28,018 bases of DNA, from the NCBI GenBank assembly GCA_964058805.1, contig CAXKVV010000819.1:1-28018 (forward strand). The letters are read 5' to 3'. Position 1 is the stretch's first letter; each line of letters opens with the position of its first letter. This stretch comes from Schoenoplectus triqueter. Lineage: Eukaryota; Streptophyta; Magnoliopsida; Poales; Cyperaceae. The notes beneath the pieces are model-generated. The model worked only from the letters and a program-made list of their open reading frames with translations, did no database searches and was not told where the DNA came from. Positions 1-10,436 of the stretch are shown here, piece by piece. Both the position numbers and the translations under genes were made by a program.

Positions 1-588
1 ACGATAGTGACGAAAACCTGCTCCCAAAAACCCCCTATGTGCACCATCACCGACTTCGATATCATCCGCCCATCATGGCAGTCCACCATTATGTATACCG
101 CCCTTCTATCCTGCCCGTCAAAAGATACGTCATCGAGGAAGACCGGTTCACCGAAGTCTTCGAGGATTCTTATTGTTAACCGTCCTAGACCACAATCTGA
201 GCGTTATGTTATTCAGGTGGACTGTCACTCGGACGGCAGCTGACCTTGGTCGTTCAGGCTCCCCTTTAAACTTCTCAATAATGACTCCATAGGTGGGGCC
301 CCACTCCTGACTCTCCGTAATGATGTCCCATGGGAAGAGTTCATTCGGTATGTCTATGATAAAATCCCTATCTGTGAGTCTTACCGCCGAGAGTACCTGT
401 TCCGAGGCTTTATATCACCGCGTAATGTACCATCAAAAGTGGTTTATGGATCGATCGGTATTGGTGTGCCATTAGGTTACTAATATTGCCCAGTCTCAGG
501 ACGTGCCTTCATCCAGCAGATACGACCGATCTAGGTACAGTGTCGAGAGGTTTCGCTGTCGCGGAGTGTTAATGTAGCGCTCCATCAT
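1..588 (-). pseudogene. Decayed transposon-borne gene, family unknown, 3' part beyond window
   Basis: A minus-strand frame opens with two consecutive ATGs (588-586 and 585-583), 30 codons before the first stop. The N terminus contains the words INTPRQRN and LYLDRSYLL. The same frame continues past four stops (498-496, 474-472, 435-433, 417-415). It then stays open for 88 codons, with protein-like sequence including IPNELFPWD and GPTYGVIIEKFKGEP, to a stop at 150-148. There the coding signal moves to another frame, which stays open to the window edge (VFLDDVSFDGQ, YIMVDCHDG). So one ancestral gene holds at least four nonsense changes and one frameshift. It lies just inside the CACTA terminus behind a purine-rich leader, where the first gene of such elements sits. 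I do not recognise the protein; it could be a transposon accessory protein or a captured gene. Confidence 0.55.
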
Positions 589-1103
589 TTTGAGAAAGTT
601 TTGATAAAAGAGGTAAGAAATCACAACAAATCTAAAGAGGGAAGAAGATCAAAGAGGAGAACAACAACAAACTTGAAGAAAAGCGATCGAAGAGGCAGTA
701 CCAACTTGAGCGTCGTGAGAGAAAAGCCCTAGAGAGTCGCTGCTAGAGAAGATAGAAAAAACAAAGCAGGAAGGAGAAGAGATAGAAAAAACGAAGCGAC
801 ACCAACCTATATGGTTTTGAAAATATCAAATGAACCGTTGTTAAAGGCCATATTTAGCAATGGGTTTTTGTGAAAACTGTTATTAAATGCTTCCGCAACG
901 GTTTAACCCAAAAACCGTTGCTAAGTAGGAGAGGGGAAAAAGTAGATGTTACGGATTATAGTTTTAACAACGGCTTTTGATAGAAAACTATTATAAAATA
1001 TGTTCTTCAATATTTCAGAATTGCCACTCAACTCTTTTAGTAACAATTAGTACTTAAAACCGTTATTGAATGAGTGTTGTAAAAAGTCTATTATGTTGTA
1101 GTG
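1..1103 (-). mobile_element. CACTA (En/Spm) DNA transposon, one end only
   Basis: Read on the minus strand from 1103, the element starts CACTACAACATAATAGAC, the classic terminal signature of CACTA transposons. The next 270 bases carry several subterminal repeats in both orientations built on AACGGTTTTT and ACCGTTGCTAAG-like words (about 830-850, 895-925, 965-990, 1050-1090), as expected for transposase binding sites. Inside these comes a purine-rich leader (600-830) and then a minus-strand coding remnant (1-588). The other end lies outside the window, so length and the 3-bp target duplication (ATT would be the copy at 1104-1106) cannot be confirmed. The end assignment is strong from the terminus; the superfamily is recognised, the lineage is not. 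Confidence 0.75.
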
Positions 1104-1862
1104 ATTATACTAGTTTTTTTTTATATTAAAACTTGATAATAGTTGATATTAATTTATTTGATATATAACTTTTTTTAGATCTCCTATAAATATTTGGTAA
1201 AAAAAAATAGCAATTGTAATAGAGAGGAAAAATGAGTTTGATTGAAATATAAATAGTCGCTTTTATAAAATCAATCAATCAATCTCAATTATAATTTGAA
1301 TATAAATATGAATATTTCACTTTGTTAGAAATTTTAATAGATTAAAATTCTGATATTTTTTAATAGAAAGAGTATAATGCTCAAATGTTACTTGATACCC
1401 AAGAGGATTTGAACTTGTGATTTCTAAGAAATCATCTTAATTAGTTATCATTTGAGTTACTAAATTACATATTACTTTTTTTATATATAAACTGAAATAG
1501 GAGTAAGTTGATAATTGCAATATTTCAAGCATCAATTTGAACAATCAATGATATAAAATATCATCAGTGCAATTTACTCTATTTTTTTTACTCCTTTTGC
1601 ACTTATCTACGTACCAACACGACTTGACTAGTATTTCTTGTCTTTGACCCACACGTTGAGATTAGATTTTGGTATTTCCCAATATTTAATATTCTGGACT
1701 CAATTCTAATATTTCTTGATCTTTCCATTAATATTTCATATTACGTACGGACTCAATTCTGATCTTTCTTGATCCTTAATAACATTTGGTCTTAATGAAA
1801 TTATTTAATTTTTGTTCTTTAATTAAATTTAGGACTGTTCCTTTTACTTCGCCCTAAAAAGT
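1104..1862. other. AT-rich intergenic stretch between CACTA end and element X
   Basis: This AT-rich DNA holds no plausible gene. A weak tRNA-like SINE fragment lies in it (see 1375-1470). Two similar words around ACTCAATTCTRATCTTTCTTGATC (about 1699-1722 and 1750-1773) suggest a small local duplication. With the nest removed, 1867 joins directly to 21030. Confidence 0.5.
1375..1470 (-). mobile_element. Possible degenerate tRNA-derived SINE fragment
   Basis: On the minus strand, 1414-1405 reads GTTCAAATCC, a good match to the RNA polymerase III B box (GGTTCGANTCC). About 30-40 bases upstream (1462-1441) lies a loose A-box-like sequence, TAGTAACTCAAATGATAACTAA, resembling TAGCTCAAGTGGTTAA. The spacing fits a tRNA-derived SINE head. 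No target duplication or 3' tail was found, and the A box is weak, so this is a fragment call only. Confidence 0.35.
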
Positions 1863-2061
1863 ATGTTTGTTTACTCATGAAAAATCTTAAAGATAAGCAG
1901 CTGACTAAATGAAAATAAATATCAATTATTGATAATAAAACATAAGAAAATGGGAAGGAGAAAGGGGAAGAGAAAAGGCCCCATTGGCCAGAAAAGTCGC
2001 TAATAAACCCCGAAAAAAATTCATTTGTCCTATAAGGAAATATCAGGGTGAGAGACAAAGG

Positions 2062-2150
2062 TATAAATACCTCACCATTCATCATCCACTCGGCGTGAGT
2101 GACAGCCAAGAAACTCAAGAGAGAGAAGGGAGATCTCTTGGGTGTCACTC
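2062..2150 (+). promoter_or_regulatory. TATA box plus start-site hairpin, copy A unit 1
   Basis: TATAAATA lies at 2062-2069. Exactly 35 bases after its first base starts a stem, GAGTGACAGCCAAGA (2097-2111), pairing with TCTTGGGTGTCACTC (2136-2150) at 14 of 15 positions. The loop contains CAAGAGAGAGA. The spacing puts the stem at the expected transcription start of a plant polymerase II promoter. The stem sequence is quite unlike that of the other three units, yet pairing is kept. Confidence 0.6.
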
Positions 2151-2305
2151 ATGTGATCACATTTTCTCTGACAAGTGGGACCCACCTGGCAGTCCCTTGC
2201 AAACAGCTCTAACAGCATAAACCTAGTCTGTTCATTAAACCTAATCAAGCCGGAACAAATGTTAAGTAATAATCCCACAAGGAAATCCTAAGTGCAAAGC
2301 AAGGA

Positions 2306-2390
2306 TATAAATACCCCACCATTCGATGTTCATTCGAGGTGGATGACCCTCAGGAGATTCAAGAGAGAGAAATCTCCTGATGGGTCATCC
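2306..2390 (+). promoter_or_regulatory. TATA box plus start-site hairpin, copy A unit 2
   Basis: TATAAATA lies at 2306-2313, 244 bases after the one in unit 1. The stem starts 35 bases later: GGATGACCCTCAGGAGATT (2341-2359) pairs with AATCTCCTGATGGGTCATCC (2371-2390), 19 base pairs with one bulged base. The loop is purine-rich (CAAGAGAGAGA). It is followed by GACAGGTGGGCCCCAC, a TCP-type motif. Confidence 0.62.
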
Positions 2391-4008
2391 ATCTGATCAT
2401 TTTTCACTGACAGGTGGGCCCCACACCTCAGAGACAGGCATCAAGGAAGTCAAGGTTAAACCCTAAGTGTGAAACCCCGTATAATTTAGAATATTAAAAT
2501 AAAAAATATATTAATTAAATAAAATAGAGTAAATATACATATATAAAAAAAAACTTAAGAACTAAATCCAGACGTCAAATTGAAAATTTATTGAAATATA
2601 AAATCAATTTTTAATTCGTAATAAGTAAGCTAAATAAATTTTTTGACCAATTGATACTTAATTAGGATATTAACCTCAATAGCAAGAATAATGATAATTA
2701 ATTACAAAAAAAACATTCAGTTAACGAAATTGAAATTTGAAATTCTAATTAAAGGATATCCATTAATTATAATGAGATTTAATAATGAAATCAAAATAAA
2801 AATAATTTAGTAGATTCTAAAAATTTAGCAGAACACGTAATTTTTTTTACACGGCTTCAGCCGCAAAAGATCAAAATTAATTTTCCCTTCTCATTTTCTT
2901 CGCTCCTATACTGAAGCTGTCCCATCATCTGTCTAGTGTTTTACTGACCTTTGACTTCATCTCTCACTCCCCTTTTAATTCTCTCTCGCGAATGATGCCC
3001 AGACAAAAAAATTCTTCTCCCCTTGCCTGGTATTTCCCCTCTCTCACACTGCCAAAATCCTCCATCTCCCTCACTTGCTTAACCACTCTCCAATCCCACT
3101 TGCTCACACTCAATTTAAGATAAGCTCCCCCTCCTGGCCATTCCTTTGCTCGCGCACAACAGAGGGCACCCCCTTTCTTCCTTGGCGCCTGTGATATGGT
3201 CCACCTCGGTGCTCCATTCCTTCTCTCGGATCCAAGCTCACACAAGTGTGGCCAGCACTATAAAACTAGTCATCTTCAGGCGAAATCGGACAATTCCAGG
3301 TCCAGCCACACCCTCCGCCTATGCATCTGACCGTCAGTAGTCGTCGAACCCCTAGCCAAGCTCGGCCGCCACACAACAAGGCAATGTTGGCCCAGCTCCT
3401 ATGTCGTATCTCCCCTTCTGTGCTGCCCCGTGAGCCGTCAGGCCCCTTTTGGACAGTTGTGCGCCTCAGGCCGAGCTTGCCCTTGTCTTGCTCATCCGCC
3501 CACCCAACTGACGAAGCGAGTAGGCGTTGGAGTCACATCTGACCCCTATTGACCGTTGAACCAAGTGTGATCCTCTACTGTCCCTGCTGTCCCAACCCGT
3601 TGCTGTGCTGCCTTAAGTTGAAAACTGGTAACATCCCTCCTTTTTGCTCTCTTCTGGCCGTGTGGGCTTTATGTTGCGCCGGGGCTGAGCCTCGCGAGTG
3701 CTGTTATTTGAGTTGATTTAATTGGTTGTCCTATCCGCTTGATTCACGATATGTTGTGCCTTTTTGAGTGATTCCTGTCGGGATTTACCCGTTGTCTGAT
3801 TTATTTCCTGATTTGGGTGATGGTTAAGTTTAATTGTCGATTGGTTCATACATTCACCCCTCTATCATTTTGATTTGTTTGGGGTACAACACTAGTAGTG
3901 TGCTGATTTGTTGGGCCTTGTTTGCTAGTTCCGTTATTAATCATGCCACCTCATTGTATGATTGTTCTGTTAAGAAATTTAGATAATACAAATTGAAAAC
4001 GGACATGA

Positions 4009-4027
4009 GATTAGGCTTAGCCTAATC
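4009..4027. repeat. Perfect 9-bp inverted repeat
   Basis: GATTAGGCT and AGCCTAATC flank a single T, giving a near-perfect palindrome inside the LTR of element Y, at the start of its AT-rich block. Role unknown. Confidence 0.6.
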
Positions 4028-4749
4028 GAAGGGATCATCACAATCATAAAATATTGGACTAATTATGCGAACGTCAAGTTCTAAGCATGATAAAAACATA
4101 ATAATAACGATAATAAGAAATCTATAAGTATACTTGTTTATACAGTAGCAATTAGTTAATTACTTTGGAATGCTACTAATTAGATTAAAATTAATTTAGT
4201 AATTCTTACAAGATTAATTAATTAGACATGTATAAAAATATATTTTCCCTGAATATTGGAAATAAACATAATATGATAGTATATATTAATAGTTCATTAC
4301 GTTGAAAATAGTCTGAATGAAATAAGTTATGAAAGCATATATTATAATAAATGAATTTATAATCTTTACATTAAAAAGTTAATTAACTATTATCTTTCAT
4401 CATTTCTCATTTTCTGTATATATAACCATATTAATCACACTTAATATCTAATACTTAATATAATATTAGTTCATAGTGTATATACCTAAAGACCAATTTC
4501 TATAAAGAATTCAGAACATTAAAACACCAACACATTAATAAAACAATAATAATTTTCTTAAATTAGTTTACTTCTTTTTATTTTTAATCTTTCTTTTAAG
4601 TTTTCCGTTTTAATTTATTTTAAACTATTTTTCTAATTTATGAAATATAATGTTAAATATATATACATAATAATAAAAGTAATTGATAAGAATAGTAATT
4701 AGGATATAATGAATATATATTAGTATATATATATATATATATGTTATAT

Positions 4750-5250
4750 ATATATTAATCAATTTCTCTATTTTTAGATTTAAAAGAATATTAGAGATAA
4801 AAAAATATATATATAATAAAACAATATATATTAATTAAATATTTTGTTTTGGAATAAACAAAAGAATATTAGAATTTAGTATTATATATAAGATATAATA
4901 TATATAAATCAATTTCTCTACTTTTAAAATAAATAAATGAATATTAAAATATAATATTATCTATGTATAATAGATATTAATTAATTCCTCTATTTTTAAT
5001 ATAAATAAGATATTATTAAAATATAATATTATATTTATATAAAATAGATATTAATCAATTTCTCTATTTTAATAATTGAATGATATTAATTAATATATAT
5101 AAATAACTATTAATCAATTTTCACTATTTAATAATAGAATAATATAAATAAATATATAAATACATAAATATATATTAATCAATTTCTCTATTTTTAATAA
5201 GAACAATATTAATTATATAATATTATATATTAATCAATTTCTCTATTTTT
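4750..5250 (+). repeat. Irregular AT-rich tandem array in element Y
   Basis: The word TTAATCAATTTCTCTATTTT, or close variants, recurs at about 4755, 4905, 4978, 5050, 5109, 5175 and 5229. Units are 55-75 bp and the first gap is two units long. The spacers are AT dinucleotide-rich. It is a degenerate minisatellite within the LTR. Confidence 0.7.
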
Positions 5251-6290
5251 AATTAATTGATTATCCTAATTAAAATTAAATTAATTAAGGGATAACATTA
5301 AAACTTATTTAATTTAAATAAATTAAATCAGTTACGTTAATCAAAATAAATATAATCTTGAAACATGAACATAAATAATAATGTTTCCGTCTCCGAGTCC
5401 GGTATACCATGACCTAACCAGACCCAACACGAATAGGATACTCGCCAATTTAATTTACTTTGACTTTATAGGTTTTCGAAAATATCTCGACGACCTGACA
5501 ATCAAGTACACTCAAGATGAGACGGTTGACGAGATCATGAGCGTCACCGGAGACTGAACAAATTGATGCTACCGACCTGATCAAATTATTCTCAGGTACG
5601 GTTTCCTGGGATTTGATTTTCTCTCTTTAGAATTAGGAATCCAAACCGAAATTAAAACTGTTTTTAAAATAAATCTGAATTGCGGTACTTTCGACCAAAC
5701 TTTGATTAGAGACCAAAATTGACTTGTCATCTGCATCCGGTAAATTGACCAGCATATTCGAGACATACCCGCATTCGCATGTCATATCATGTCATATTGC
5801 ACGTAGACAGGATAGGAGTAGGATTCGGGAAATAGTCCCGAGATAGGATCAGATAGAATTAAATAATTCAAGTTGTAGATTATATTTATTAGGAAAATAT
5901 TATTACTATTACTAATTATTAATTAAGCTAGGTAGTTAATCATGCATTAAATGCATGGGAGTGCTGAGAGGCGGACCGGGTAATTCCCAGTCTAAGTTGC
6001 CTTGCATAACCAGACCGTTGTGGTTACGTACGGTGACCCATAGGCCCGTGGGACCCACCGGTCTGTATATGTACTGCGCATCTGTGCCTGTCGGATTATC
6101 CACAGATCCCGTCATTTGGCGGGTTCGGCTGTGTCGGAGTGTTTTTCTTTGATCAATATTATATTTTTATTATTCTTAATATGATTAATTTTTTAATCCA
6201 AATTTGAGCGTTTTAGGATACCATGTCTTTTAGTGTTTAGTGTGGGCGTCCATATCCGAGTTTGGATTCTACCCTATTTTGTTATTTTCT

Positions 6291-6560
6291 CGGGATGCGG
6301 TCCTTTGGCCCTTAGTGGTACAGTGTAGGCTCCCATTTGTATCATCTATCATTTTGTCATTTCTCGGGATGCGGTCCTCTGGCCCCTGGTTGGTACAGTG
6401 TAGGCTCCCCTTTGGGATGCGGTCCTCTGGCCCCAGGTTGGTACAGTGTAGGCTCCCATCTGTATTATATTTCATTTTGTCATTATTTTCGGGATGCGGT
6501 CCTCTGACCCTTAGTTGGTACAGTGTAGGCTCCCATTTGTATTAGTTTCCGTTTTGTTAT
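6291..6560 (+). repeat. GATGCGGTCC tandem array near the R region of element Y
   Basis: Four units start with (C/T)GGGATGCGGTCC at 6291, 6365, 6413 and 6490. Each continues with GGCCC..TGGTACAGTGTAGGCTCCC. Units are 74, 48 and 77 bp; the short one has lost its T-rich spacer. The array creates an open frame (6240-6545) that is repeat translation, not a gene. Confidence 0.85.
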
Positions 6561-6723
6561 TTCCTGGGTAGTTATCTCATTTTGACGATATGGCAACTGA
6601 AGACATATTTATCCATTTGTTTTTATTTTGTAAGGTAAATTATCAGATTTAGCAGACCAGAGTATGTGCTTATGCACGCTCACTCTCCTAGGGCGTTATC
6701 GCCTCGGGAGCCCGAATTGTCGT

Positions 6724-6942
6724 TGTGCGACCCTTTTTCGCGCGCCGCCGCACCGCCGCTGGGCGATGGGTTCGCGGAAGAAGGACACGGAGATCCCCCC
6801 TAGATATGCATCCAAATCTTATGTTCCCTGAGTTTATTTTGATAGTCCCACCGGGCGTGCCAGATCCTGTGCGACCCTTTTTCGCGAGCCGCCGCACCGC
6901 CGCTGAGCGATGGGTTCGCGGAAGAAGGACACGGAGACCCCT
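6724..6942. repeat. Duplicated GC-rich terminus of element X copy B
   Basis: The terminal 75 bases starting TGTGCGACCCTTTTTCGCG (6724) recur at 6868 with few changes and end in GAAGAAGGACACGGAGA. The period is 144 bases. Copy A has this sequence once (rc of about 20950-21024). The outer copy abuts the target duplication, so it is the functional end; the inner one continues into the shared element sequence. The long open frames on both strands here (6688-7062 and 6725-7132) come from the GC-rich repeat. Confidence 0.8.
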
Positions 6943-7178
6943 CCCGAGCGTGCATCTGCTGGGTGTCGGCCGATTCTGCCGTTTAGAGATATTTGGATGC
7001 ACATTCAGGGGGTTTTTAGTGATTGTGAGTTCTTGTAGATTCCGGTGGGCGCAAGCCCCCACCGTTAATTACCCTGGGCTACTAACCTCGAGGCACCTCT
7101 GGATCTTTGAAAGAGAGAAGCAAATAGTATAGTTAAAAGATGGTCAAGTGGTCGTCTGGGTTCACAAAAAAAGGGTCC

Positions 7179-7336
7179 ATGGAAGACGAACCTACAAACA
7201 GATCGGTTCAGTCTTATGGAAGACAAACCTACAAACAGATCGGTTTAATCTTTGCTTAATTCTATGGGAGATGAACCTACAAACAGATCGGTTCAATCCT
7301 ATGGAAGACGAACCTACAAACAGATCGGTTCAGTCT
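7179..7336 (+). repeat. 37-bp tandem array in element X copy B
   Basis: Units of the form ATGGAAGACGAACCTACAAA followed by CAGATCGGTTCAGTCT start at 7179, 7216, 7264 and 7301. Three are 37 bp apart in pairs and one gap carries an 11-base spacer. Copy A has only a single equivalent unit (around 20675-20695, inverted), so the array expanded in copy B. More diverged ACAGAACGGTTCAATCT units follow at about 7450, 7715 and 7755 and are shared with copy A. Confidence 0.85.
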
Positions 7337-7849
7337 ATGCCACATCGAGATGTAACCTTACTACAGACCAGGTTAATCTCTTCAGAGGGGCTTGAGGTGA
7401 GTCTACATACAGAGCGACTCGACCTCCGTTGATCTAGAAGATAAACCTACTACAGAACGGTTCAATCTTAACTAGTCAACAACCAATCACACAAGATACA
7501 ACTCGAAGCGCTGAGCCGGTTGATCTTGAGGTTGGTGAATCAGGAGAAGGGTGGATATGGCCCACGTGTTTCTTCTCACCGATCTTCTAGATCATGAATT
7601 CGAAGCACTAAGCCGATTCATAAACCTAGGAAACACAGTTACACACAATGTCAAACCTGAAGCGCTGAGCCAGTTCAACATTGAGGCATGTGTTAGTGAA
7701 GGAACCTACCTACAGAACGGTTCACATTCACTGTTTTGTGGATGAATCTACTACAGAACGATTCAATCTCACAATTTCGGGAGATGAACCAGGAGACAAA
7801 CTCATCGACGGATGAGTTCAGTCTTGCTAGCTCAAATGGTCATGAATTA

Positions 7850-8150
7850 CTTGTTCATGGCACCGAGTCATTAAGATGTCGCTTCGCTCGGACATCGTAA
7901 TGTTCTTCTTCTTCAAAGCGACATATCTCTCCATGCTGATGTCGTAGCTTTGGTCATTCTTCAGCGAGCGTCAAGATGTTCTTATCTCGACTAATCATTT
8001 TACATGTTGCATTACTTGTGCAAAATTACTATGTTGCCCTACACCCCTTGTGTGAGCGTATTTAGTCATGAGTTACTTGCTCATGGTGATGGGTCATTAA
8101 GATATCACCTCTCTAGGACATCGTAATGTTCTTCTTACTCAGAGTCGATA
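7850..8150 (+). repeat. Duplicated TCATTAAGAT block in element X copy B
   Basis: The stretch starting TCATGAATTACTTGTTCATGG (about 7850) and running to CATCGTAATGTTCTTCTT recurs at about 8067. Copy A has it once (inverted, about 20100-20165). This duplication lies just before the 62-bp array. Confidence 0.7.
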
Positions 8151-8204
8151 TATATCTTCATGTTGATATCGTAGCTCAGGTTATTTTTCATCAAGCGTCA
8201 AGAT

Positions 8205-8459
8205 GTTCTTGTCTCGACATATCTCCTCATGTTGCTATCGAAGCCTTAATCATCCTACATCAAGATGTTCTTGTCTCAACGTATCTTCTCATGTTGCTAT
8301 CGAAGTTTTAGTCATCCTACGTCAAAATGTTCCTGTCTCGACGTATCTTCTCGTGTTGCTATCGAAGCCTTAATCATCCTACGTCAAGATGTTCCTGTCT
8401 CGACGCATCTTATTATTCTTCATCAAATGTCAAGATGTTCTTGTCTCGACATATCTTCT
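8205..8459 (+). repeat. 62-bp tandem array in element X copy B
   Basis: Units starting GTTC(T/C)TGTCTCRACRYAT begin at 8205, 8267, 8329 and 8391 with an exact 62-bp period; a shortened unit of 46 bp leads into a last start at 8437. Each full unit holds ATGTTGCTATCGAAG and CATCCTACRTCAA. Copy A has one equivalent (inverted, about 20010-20035). The open frames at 8126-8311 and 8265-8639 are translations of this array. Confidence 0.88.
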
Positions 8460-8593
8460 AAAGGTTATATCATGTGTGCAAACATTCTCATGTGGCTCTA
8501 CATTCCTTATGTGAGCTTATTTGTCCATTTCCAAAATGTACGAAGCCTATTATATAATATCTTCCATTATTATTTCTATTATAAAGATGTATT

Positions 8594-8599
<6 letters not shown>

Positions 8600-8626
<27 letters not shown>

Positions 8627-9540
8627 TTTTTATTCTTAGACTCTATCTATTCCTATAGAAAATTATTTACAAAATAATAGGAAAAGGGGTTAGCTATTAA
8701 CTAGAATTTTATTTATATTTTTAGGACCTTTATAATAGCTAAAATAATAGAATTCTATTTTTATTATTTCTAAACTCTATTTATTTTGTAGAAAATCACT
8801 TACAAAATAATAGAAAATAAAATGGCTATGATTTTTATTTGTATTTTTAAAATATTTATAATAGCCAAAGTAATAGAATTTTATTATTATATTCTATTAT
8901 GTTGAAACACTATTCATTATGTAAAAGTTATTTACAAATCAAAAGATGATTAGCTATATTATTTTTATTATTATTATTATATTTTTTTTTATTTTTAAGA
9001 TCTATAATAGCTAAAAAGAAATCATTATTAATATTCTATCTTATTTATTATACTATTCATAATATTTTTTTATTATTTCTATTTATTATCTATATAAAAG
9101 TATAAGATTTTTTTATTTATTATTATTAGTTGAAAATAGCCATAAGAGATGAAATTCATTATATTTTTATTACAACTATTATTTTTATTGCATTTTATTC
9201 ATCAAAAATATTTTTATTGTATATTTGTATAGAAATAACAAAAGAAATGCAATTCATTTTATTATAAAACTATATTATTATTCTTTATTATAGAAGAAAA
9301 TACATTTTATTATCTATTATCATGGTAATATATTTTTTTGTATATTTTGTGCTATTTATTTTTATTATTCTTCTTACAGAAAACATAATATCTATTATTA
9401 TTTATTTTTTTTATTTATCAAAGAATATAGCTAATCTCATCATTTATTATTGCATATTACTATTGTCATTATTATTTCATGAAAAATCACTTGAAAAATC
9501 AGTAAAATATATCTAGTTATTATTCATGATTTTATTTGTA
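8600..9540. repeat. AT-rich degenerate array with TTA microsatellite, copy B
   Basis: A (TTA)n run at about 8600-8626 opens an almost 1-kb AT-rich region. Degenerate units about 134 bp long are recognisable by ACTCTAT..AGAAAAT..TTACAAAATAATAG at about 8641, 8775 and 8909, each followed by ATAATAGCYAAARTAATAGAATT. Copy A has the matching region inverted at about 18700-19920. The open frame at 9322-9516 is hydrophobic because it is T-rich and is not a gene. Confidence 0.75.
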
Positions 9541-9959
9541 TTTTTGGAATTTTTATAGTATTTAAAATGACAAGTCAAAGCTAGGTCAAACATATCAATA
9601 TAGGTAATGTCTTTTGCTTTTAAATTGTTTTATCATGATTATATTTTTAAAACTGGAATATTATTGTATAGAAAAATAGTATGAAAAATAAGAAAATTTT
9701 AGAAACAAATTTGAGTCAATTTGGAGTTCAGGAACATTTTCAAATCATTTATTTACTCTATATTATCACTATTCTGTTATTATTTAATTACTGGGCCTAA
9801 TCTAGGCCGCCAGATCTATACCGAGATTAGTGCGCATCTTTTATATAACTTCCTTCTTCATTTGGGCCGCCAGATTCGCTTAAGATACGTGTTTAATGAA
9901 TCTACGGCCCAGATCCTTTCTTGGTTTAATAATCGAATTTCTCGACAGATCCCGTGTGT

Positions 9960-10430
9960 TGATTAGCTTCAAGATCAGTGCATGCTTCAAGGTTCGTGCC
10001 AACGGTTCTTCCATCTCTTCCGAACCGTCCTTACGTCATGATTCGTGCTGAGCAGCGCTTCCGGCGGCCGGAGTACCCCTTCCATGATCAGGTTAGTGCC
10101 CTGGCATCGTCTTGCCTTGGAGAATCCCTTTGTGGTTCTTGATCGAGAATCCATACGGTGAGAGATGCCACATGATGGTACCGATTGGTGTATCAGTTAG
10201 AATCGGTACCGAGATATTTCTTTCGTCAAATTCGACAAAATTGATCAAAGTTTTTAACAATTACAAGGTCGATGAGCATCGTCTTAGCATATTTGAGCGA
10301 TTTGGTATAAGAAATGGAGTTCCTTTTTGCTTTTCATTATGTTGAAGCACGGCTTTGCTTGGTGTAGTATGGTACCAATCGGTACCAACTCAATTCTTTG
10401 ATGTTTAATGAACTAGCATCCTCAATTATA
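9960..10430. other. GGTACC-rich middle block of element X copy B
   Basis: The sequence is more GC-rich than its neighbours, with several GGTACCGA/GGTACCAATCGGTACC words (about 10178-10206 and 10370-10388). Copy A has a diverged counterpart (about 17940-18260, inverted) with ACGGTACCAATCG and GGTACCG-type words. Open frames here are short and not shared between the copies, so I call it non-coding. Confidence 0.5.
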
Positions 10431-10436
10431 CCTCCT

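Larger units (their letters stand above)
2040..2440 (+). repeat. Tandem 244-bp promoter units, element X copy A
   Basis: Two head-to-tail units of 244 bp are defined by AGG(T/A)TATAAATACC at about 2059 and 2303. Each contains, in order, a TATA box, a hairpin, a CACTGACA/TCTGACA word and a GTGGGNCCCAC motif. The first also shows AATCCCACAAGGAAATCCTAAG before the second begins. Copy B has the same duplication inverted at about 13590-14040, so the duplication predates the split of the two copies. Confidence 0.75.
1868..2467 (+). mobile_element. Element X copy A, promoter-end segment (split by element Y)
   Basis: This is the first 600 bases of copy A of a gene-less TG...CA element, read in the direction of its TATA boxes. 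It starts TGTTTAC at 1868, right after the 5-bp target copy ATGTT (1863-1867); the matching ATGTT is at 21025-21029 after the other end. The segment contains two tandem units of about 244 bp, each with a TATA box and hairpin. It stops at CTAAG (2463-2467), where element Y inserted; the sequence resumes at 14993. Its join is confirmed by copy B, whose uninterrupted sequence (about 13430-14161, inverted) runs through the same point: GACAGGTGG-CCCACACCTCA followed by a CCCTAA-rich stretch. No coding sequence is seen. Confidence 0.85.
2468..6723 (+). mobile_element. Element Y, Tekay/Del-like Ty3/gypsy LTR, 5' part
   Basis: It starts TGTGAAACCCCGTATAATTT right after target copy CTAAG (2463-2467). 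The other end, GGGGTGTGACA, is at 14977-14987 followed by CTAAG. The TGTGA-ACCCCGTATAATTT start and GGGGTGTGACA end are typical of Tekay/Del chromovirus LTRs. After removing element X copy B, the element is about 5.08 kb. No gag, protease, reverse transcriptase, RNase H or integrase is visible, and I found no second copy of its terminal sequence inside it, so a solo LTR is the simplest reading. It holds a GC-richer block (2870-3700), an AT-rich block (3960-5390), a second GC-richer block (5390-6150) and a tandem array (6291-6560). Short open frames at 2964-3245, 3146-3340 and 3321-3542 look like chance. Confidence 0.78.

Noticed and set aside
1819..2278. Open frames over the X copy A start (109, 78 and 68 residues)
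   Set aside because: They overlap the promoter units and hairpins and have no shared frame in copy B.
6240..6545. 101-residue plus-strand open frame
   Set aside because: It spans the GATGCGGTCC tandem array and simply repeats the unit in protein form.
6688..7132. Overlapping open frames on both strands (124 and 135 residues)
   Set aside because: They lie in the GC-rich duplicated terminus of element X copy B; the duplicated Arg/Ala-rich text is repeat-derived, and copy A does not keep the frame.
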